From: Cryptomeria japonica
Taxonomy: Eukaryota > Streptophyta > Pinopsida > Cupressales > Cupressaceae
Reading direction: 5' to 3'
Assembly: GCF_030272615.1 (NCBI RefSeq)
Contig: NC_081406.1
Span: 239,372,422-239,436,421, forward strand
Length of the DNA: 64,000 nt
Numbering within the stretch: position 1 is the stretch's first letter; each line of letters opens with the position of its first letter. Below the pieces are notes generated by a model. It ran no database searches. It was not told the origin of the DNA and saw only the letters and a list, made by a program, of their open reading frames with translations. Below, one piece after another: positions 59,027-64,000 of this stretch. The position numbers were made by a program, and so were the translations under genes.

Positions 59027-60229
59027 CTAGATTTTGTTCATATCCGCTTGAACTATTTCAACATCAATTTCTCCTTCCGAAGTGACTAGCATATCATCTG
59101 ATATACTCTTTCTTGATCTATAGAATCTGACAATGTGACCCAGTTTGTTGCAGTGATAGCAGACCATTCCAGGTGCTCTCTAGGGTCCATTGTTCATGTT
59201 TCCATTCTTCCTTCTGCATGTTGCAATAGTGTGACCATGACCATGACAAATCCAATAGTTTTCTCTCCATCTGGTTGCCACTTGATAGCCACCACTTCTT
59301 GGCTGATGATTGAAGGCATTGAACTGGTTGTGATTTTGGTTCACAAAAGGTTCAGGACCAGCTCCTTGGGTCCTCTGAGGATATCTATCAATGTTGTTCA
59401 TAACTGACCTGCATTCAGATGCTCTATGCCCAAACTTATTGTATGCATAGCAGTTACCATTGAATCTATAGGATCTAGGCTTATCATTTAAAAAATAGGG
59501 AAAATTGTTGTAAGCCTTATTCCTACACACATTAGCAGTATGTCCTTCTTTAAGATAGTTAAAGCAAATAGGTTTAAACTTTTTCTTACCTTTATCATGT
59601 GATGCCTGTTATTTCTTTGATGCTCCAGCATTTATACTAGAGGTCTCACCTTCCTCATGACTGGAATAGCCAAGTCCATTGGTATTCTTGACAAGTTTGG
59701 CAGATTCAAGCTTTTGCTCTAGCTTGGCAATGCTCTTGTTGAACTTATCAAGTATTTCCATTGACTTGGAGAGTTCTTTGGAAATAACAACATTTGTTTC
59801 CATTAGGTTTTCATTCTTAGAGATGGAACTATTTAGTTCACCTTGCATGTCTTCCTTTTCCACTTTGCTAGCATGGAGTTGAGCAGTTAGTGCACTGATC
59901 TCTTGCTTCAGCTTGAAGTTCTCATGATCTTTGTCTTTCACCAGATCTTCATTTTTCCTCCAATTATCAAGCTCTTGACACATCTGAATAGTCAGTCCTT
60001 CCAACTCCTTTCTAAGGTTGGAGTTTGATTCATTCAACTTATTTACTTCTGCAATTAGGGCTTCCATGTCTGCTTCATCTGAAGAACTATTTTCAGATAG
60101 CTCCATTAGCTATTCAGCATGTTCTATCCTTTTTTCCTGAGAGACCTTATATTTAGCCATAAGTTCATCATAGGCTTGCTCAGACTGAGTGAGCCGATGA
60201 GTAAGTCCTCTCAATGTGTATTCCCCCAT
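59027..60229 (-). pseudogene. ORF1 of C-0: coiled-coil, four-knuckle nucleocapsid-like protein
   Basis: ATG at 60229 (MGEYTLRGLTHRL), TAG at 59027-59029; 1,203 nt as in C-A. Coiled coil at 60106-59650 (EALIAEVNKLNESNSNLRK, AQLHASKVEKEDMQGELN). Knuckles: the first is degraded, reading CFNYLKEGHTANVC with Cys to Tyr near 59570; the second reads CYAYNKFGHRASEC with a Cys to Tyr change near 59450; the CHGHGHTIATC variant and CYHCNKLGHIVRFY follow, the last Cys being Tyr. Stops occur before LMEL, after ASKK and after MNNGP. No capsid domain. Several Cys to Tyr changes (TGT/TGC to TAT/TAC) indicate G to A decay. Confidence 0.82.
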
Positions 60230-60266
60230 ATCTCTTTCCAAGTGGTTAAACTTATAGAAAGGTAGG

Positions 60267-60278
60267 CTCTGATACCAA
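60267..60278 (-). other. Primer-binding site of C-0
   Basis: TGGTATCAGAGC on the minus strand, perfect initiator tRNA-Met site, 2 nt inside the 5' LTR. Confidence 0.92.
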
Positions 60279-60280
60279 TT

Positions 60281-61433
60281 GATGAATACTAAGAGGGGGG
60301 GGTGAATTAGTATGCCAAAAATATTTGAACTTTAACACTTTGCAAGAGTAACAGTAAACTAGTTAAGCAGTTTAATAGACAAACCGGTTAACACACATGC
60401 AAACCAAATAGAAAATAATGCATTCACCCACATAAGCACAAACACTATAACACAAGAGATTTTGACATAGAAACCCAAATGGGAAAAACCACGGTGAGAT
60501 GGAACTCACAAGTAACTATCTGCAGAATAGAAACCAGACCGGTTAAGGTCTTACAATGTTCTTTACCAGAATAGATCCTATTAGGAATCTCAATCTCTAT
60601 TAGAAGATAAGTCCGATTAAAGACTACCTTGCTAGAGGATTTTAGATCCACAAATGTGAACCACCTGGTTAGAGGATTTACAAGAGGCTTTTGGGCCTAC
60701 CCGATTAAGGGCTTTAGACTTATCGAAGATGTGAGTAATCAACAAGTGAGTGATCTAGCAAATAGCATAGATTGCTTGGTTAGATCCTTGATAGCTCAAT
60801 CTTAATGCATTACAACATTACTTTAGTCTTCTACACATTCATACTCTCTCTAACTCTTAACCACCTTAAACCCTAGGAATAATATCAACTTCACCAACAA
60901 CAACAAGCACACCAACCTAAAACCCTAGACATGATGTCCTTATAAAGGAATCTGATTTCATGTCGGTCCAATAGGATTACAATACAATTTCCTAGGTTCA
61001 ATGCATCTAGACATATCTAGTAACACAACACAAAAAACATTGTTAACATGTCGGCACCGTCAAACAATCGGTGGATGGTAACTCATCACAAAATGCCGGT
61101 TGGTAACTCATCATAGAGTATTATCGATTCATACAATATGCAGGTTCAAGCAAAATGCTGGTTGCCAGTTTGACAAAAATGAAGACTAGTAAAAATGTGT
61201 TATGCCACTTTAATCCCTCATACCGCTTGGGATCCACAAACTGCTTGGGGTCAACATGTCGCTTTAGACCGGTAAACATATTCTGCAAAACACCAATAGT
61301 CTAAAGACTATAATACAACATACCGGTTGGAACATATTCTGGTTGAGCTCTAACTCATACATATAAAGGAGATCTCAATGCAAGTGTGTGTCCAACAATG
61401 ATAATCACAACATGAACATCAAAAATTCCAACA
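60281..61433 (-). repeat. 5' LTR of C-0
   Basis: 1,153 bp, TGATGAATAC to TTCCAACA, collinear with 26464-27556 plus a short insertion-like segment near 61090-61150. Followed by the target copy aacat. Confidence 0.92.
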
Positions 61434-61438
61434 AACAT
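61434..61438. other. Target site duplication, right copy (aacat) of C-0
   Basis: Matches 26459-26463 exactly, immediately after the terminal CCAACA. Confidence 0.9.
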
Positions 61439-62386
61439 AAGTGTTTATACGTGGAAAACCCAACTAGGAAAAAATGCTGTGAGATGAGACTCACAAGTTA
61501 ACTATCTACAGTAATAGGTAACTGATCAGTTAAGGTCTACAAAGTGCTCTGCTAGGAGTGAATCCTGTTAAAGATCCCAAAGCCCTGTTAGGAGGTATAC
61601 CCTATTAAAGGTAGTACCCTATTATGAGTAACCTCAGTAGAGGATTTTAAACCCAAACTAATGGAACACTTGGTTAGAGGATTTGTACAATGAAGCTTGT
61701 TAGAGATTACCTAGTTAGGGGATTTGACTATTGTAGTGATTAGAAAACAACAAGTGGTGTGATCTAGAAGTAGCACAAATTACTTGAATAGATCCTCTTA
61801 TGCTCACTCAAAACTGCATCACCAACATACTCTGCAACACCTTTAGTAAATCACACCAACTTAACACTTCTATCTCACATCATGAAAATAGTTTATCACA
61901 ATGTCATTATATAGACATTAGATTTCATGTCAGCTCAGGAATCATATCAAAATCTCCTAGGTCTAGTGTATCTGGACAATCTAACATAACACATCACAGA
62001 TTGCTGCCAAATCTGTCGGTTAGGGATAACTCATCACACAATCAGTGAAACTGGTTGGAACACCAATACTAGTTAAGAGTTAACCACTTCCAAGTCATAG
62101 ACCGCTTGTCTTCCATTTACTTCCTTGTTGATCTTTGCTGAATCTCCAAGTTGGTGTCATGCCATTCCTACATATACCAGTTGTCTACATATACTAGGTA
62201 GACACCCTCAAAACCAATTGAACTTTTCTGTGCATATAGTACCAGTTTTGCAATACAAAGACTTGGGAGTAATACCAGTTTTTCTTAACTAATATGACTA
62301 TGACAATGTGAATATATGTGTGTGTATACATGTTCCATCAATGAAAACACATGAAGTCATCCATTACAATCATCATCAAGCCAACA
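61439..62386 (-). repeat. Copia LTR C-H, right piece
   Basis: Continues the LTR begun at 26296 (168 + 948 bp, about 1.1 kb without C-0). It shows the family landmarks GTGGAAAACCC and GATTTCATGTC and ends GCCAACA, followed by a PPT complement (CATAGGGGGAAATTG on the minus strand). So it is the 3' LTR of a minus-strand element related to C-0 but clearly more diverged. Confidence 0.8.
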
Positions 62387-62931
62387 ATTTCCCCCTATGG
62401 CATTGATGGCAACACTGAGAAAATTTTACAACTTTACAACTAAGTGTGCTTACAAAAATTGTACAAACATATTTCTACACCCCCTTTGACAACAATGCCA
62501 AATTGAAAAGTAAAATACATATATTATATCAAAAGTTGCATCAAAAACTACATATACAAAAATATAAGTGTCTTTTCAAGGAGTGTTCACTGCAATTTGC
62601 AAGAAGATGTCACTAAAAGTGATCTTCATCTGAGTAAAATTATTATCCCATGTTTCCAATAATGTTTCAGTGACCTCAATGATTGTCGTAACCTATGCAG
62701 TAAATTATTCCATTGCATCCATTGTGCTCATCTCTGGAGTCACCAAAACCACTTCTGCATCCTTGTATACCCATTGTAACATGTCCACTTTAAGTCTCAA
62801 CTAGCTCTTTAGTTCTTTCAAGGATTAGAGTCTCTTAGCCTATTCATAATCATAGACATCTAACTGGTTTTGCAAATCATCAATTGATCTACCAAATGCT
62901 AAGGCTGAATCTATTAGATAGTTCAAATAAC
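62387..62931 (-). pseudogene. C-H internal 3' end
   Basis: Starts with a PPT, then sequence resembling the ORF2 C-terminus of C-0/C-A: ATGGATGCAATGGAA-type and GAGATGAGCACAATGG stretches near 62700-62740 match the MSTVDAMEE region of C-A. This suggests C-H also had ORF2, although stops are frequent. Cut at 62932 by another LTR. Confidence 0.6.
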
Positions 62932-64000
62932 TGGAAGACAACTGAGAGGGGGGGGGGGTATAATCAGTTGTCTTAGATTACCAAAAACATTAGCAATTTA
63001 AAATTTAATACCAGAACCCAAAATATTAATACCAGAATAACAGTTAAACCAATTAAGCATAAACAATAATCACAGAATAAATACCATCCACGTGACACCA
63101 ATATTTGTATGTGGAAAACCCTATAAAGAGAAAAACCACGATGGGAAGCCTACCCCAATCAGATAATACTTCAGCAGTAAGTATATGAATTACAATTGAG
63201 GTGCCTACACTTGTAGGAAGGCCAATATCCTAGAGTGCACTACTCATCAAAAAAAGGATCCTCACTGACTACATAGAAATCCAGACTACAATCCAGATAA
63301 ATGTTGAACTGTAAAAGATAGCATCTCCTATGCCTGAGTATAGTTCCAGTTAAGCTCAATACTAGAGGACTAAATCCTCTTACATACATCCAATTCAATC
63401 TTCCAATGATTGACCAAATCCCCTTCTCTAATGATATTACATTATTCACACATTACATTCCTTGACCATGACCTCTAAGAATAACCATGATGATCTACAA
63501 TGAGATCTTACATCTATATATATAAACCCTCGACCATAAACAATTGGGTCAGCCACGAGATAATAAACCAATTACATAATTACAAACCATGTCAGCCTTA
63601 CACAAGACAAATAATATCCAACACATAAGACATCTTGGAAATACATTGAGAGGTCTAATCCATACATTACATAAAAGCCATTCCATAACCTAGATCAATC
63701 GAGACCCAATATAGGTCCACACACTTCAACAATGATCTCCATCCACCAAGTCTCGTACATGATCACCAACAACATCCTGTAACCCACTATAAGTTGCACC
63801 CACACCACTTATGCAATTCATCAAAGATCTTCATCAAAATCTCTACTGGTGAAACCCTCGTTATAACAAAAAACTAAGTTTCCAAGCAAATAGGATAGTA
63901 TCCAATCACTAGACCAAAACCAATAGACCAAATATGAGCATAAATATCACAAACAAGCCAATTCCATCACCAAACTATACCAAAGCCTATTGGATCATGT
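62932..64000 (-). repeat. Copia LTR C-K, continuing past the window
   Basis: Begins TGGAAGACAACTGAGAGG followed by a long G-run and TATAATCAGTTG, the same edge layout as the other copia LTRs, and contains GTGGAAAACCCTATAAAGAG and AAACCACGATGGGAAGCC, which also recur in the C1 LTR near 1260-1300. No end is seen within the window, so its length exceeds 1.06 kb and its side (5' or 3') is unresolved. No internal coding sequence is visible. Confidence 0.65.

Larger units (their letters stand above)
26464..61433 (-). mobile_element. Non-autonomous copia-type element C-0, disrupted by two nested insertions
   Basis: Parts in plus coordinates: 3' LTR 26464-27556, internal end 27557-28272, then the insertions C-A and G2, internal 56131-60280 and 5' LTR 60281-61433. 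The target duplication aacat brackets it. The left internal part stops where C-A starts, and the right part resumes about 430 bp further along the same internal map, so that segment was lost in the deletion at 56130/56131. Its coding potential is ORF1 (nucleocapsid-like) and ORF2 (unknown); no protease, integrase or RT is visible, so it must depend on an autonomous partner. Confidence 0.88.

Noticed and set aside
1-64000. tRNA, rRNA or snoRNA genes
   Set aside because: tRNA-like stretches are only the primer-binding sites; nothing resembling a full RNA gene was found by eye.

Overview
This window is plant nuclear heterochromatin made almost entirely of nested LTR retrotransposons. I see no ordinary host gene, rRNA, tRNA or CRISPR array. 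AT-rich sequence, large Ty3/gypsy elements of the Tat/Ogre type (about 19 kb), several Ty1/copia families with tRNA-iMet primer sites, and extensive CpG/CHG decay fit a large seed-plant genome. A conifer or other gymnosperm is my guess, but the sequence does not prove it.

Layout, left half. An old minus-strand copia element (called Cx here) is the substrate; its pieces lie at 2451-4309 and 23731-24972. Another copia element (C1) sits in its RNase H region: gag at 1-1029, 5' LTR at 1112-2450. A plus-strand Tat/Ogre element (G1, 4310-23730, TSD acttg) split its integrase. G1 carries LTRs, PBS, gag, protease, RT, two RNases H, integrase and PPT. Its leader holds a copia solo LTR (6338-7118). About 1.3 kb at 24973-26295 has no recognisable content.

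Layout, right half. A copia LTR (C-H) was hit by a minus-strand non-autonomous copia element (C-0, 26464-61433, TSD aacat on both sides). C-0 was hit by a second copy of its own family (C-A, from 28273). The 5' LTR of C-A was hit by a second Tat/Ogre element (G2, minus strand, from 35867). G2 now reads LTR-internal-LTR-partial internal, and its right end was lost in a deletion that fused it to C-0 at 56130/56131. The window ends inside another copia LTR (C-K).

Most notable content. Both Tat/Ogre elements, which are divergent and lie in opposite orientations, carry an antisense gene between pol and the 3' LTR. It has its own TATA box, a conserved 25-codon first exon, an intron of about 1 kb and a long second exon. 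Exon 2 encodes a plant mobile domain (PMD) followed by an acidic/RGG tail and a coiled coil. Being antisense, the intron would not be removed from the retroviral genomic RNA and can persist. Degenerate TAGCGC(A/G)T octamers are arrayed inside that intron and again in the gag leader, each time in the sense of the local transcript. The C-0/C-A copia family is also unusual: it keeps a 400-codon nucleocapsid-like ORF1 with four CCHC knuckles and a roughly 1,100-codon ORF2 of unknown function where pol should be.

All coding regions contain stops or frameshifts, so nothing here is likely to move autonomously. The G2 integrase and RT catalytic residues that I could read are still present.
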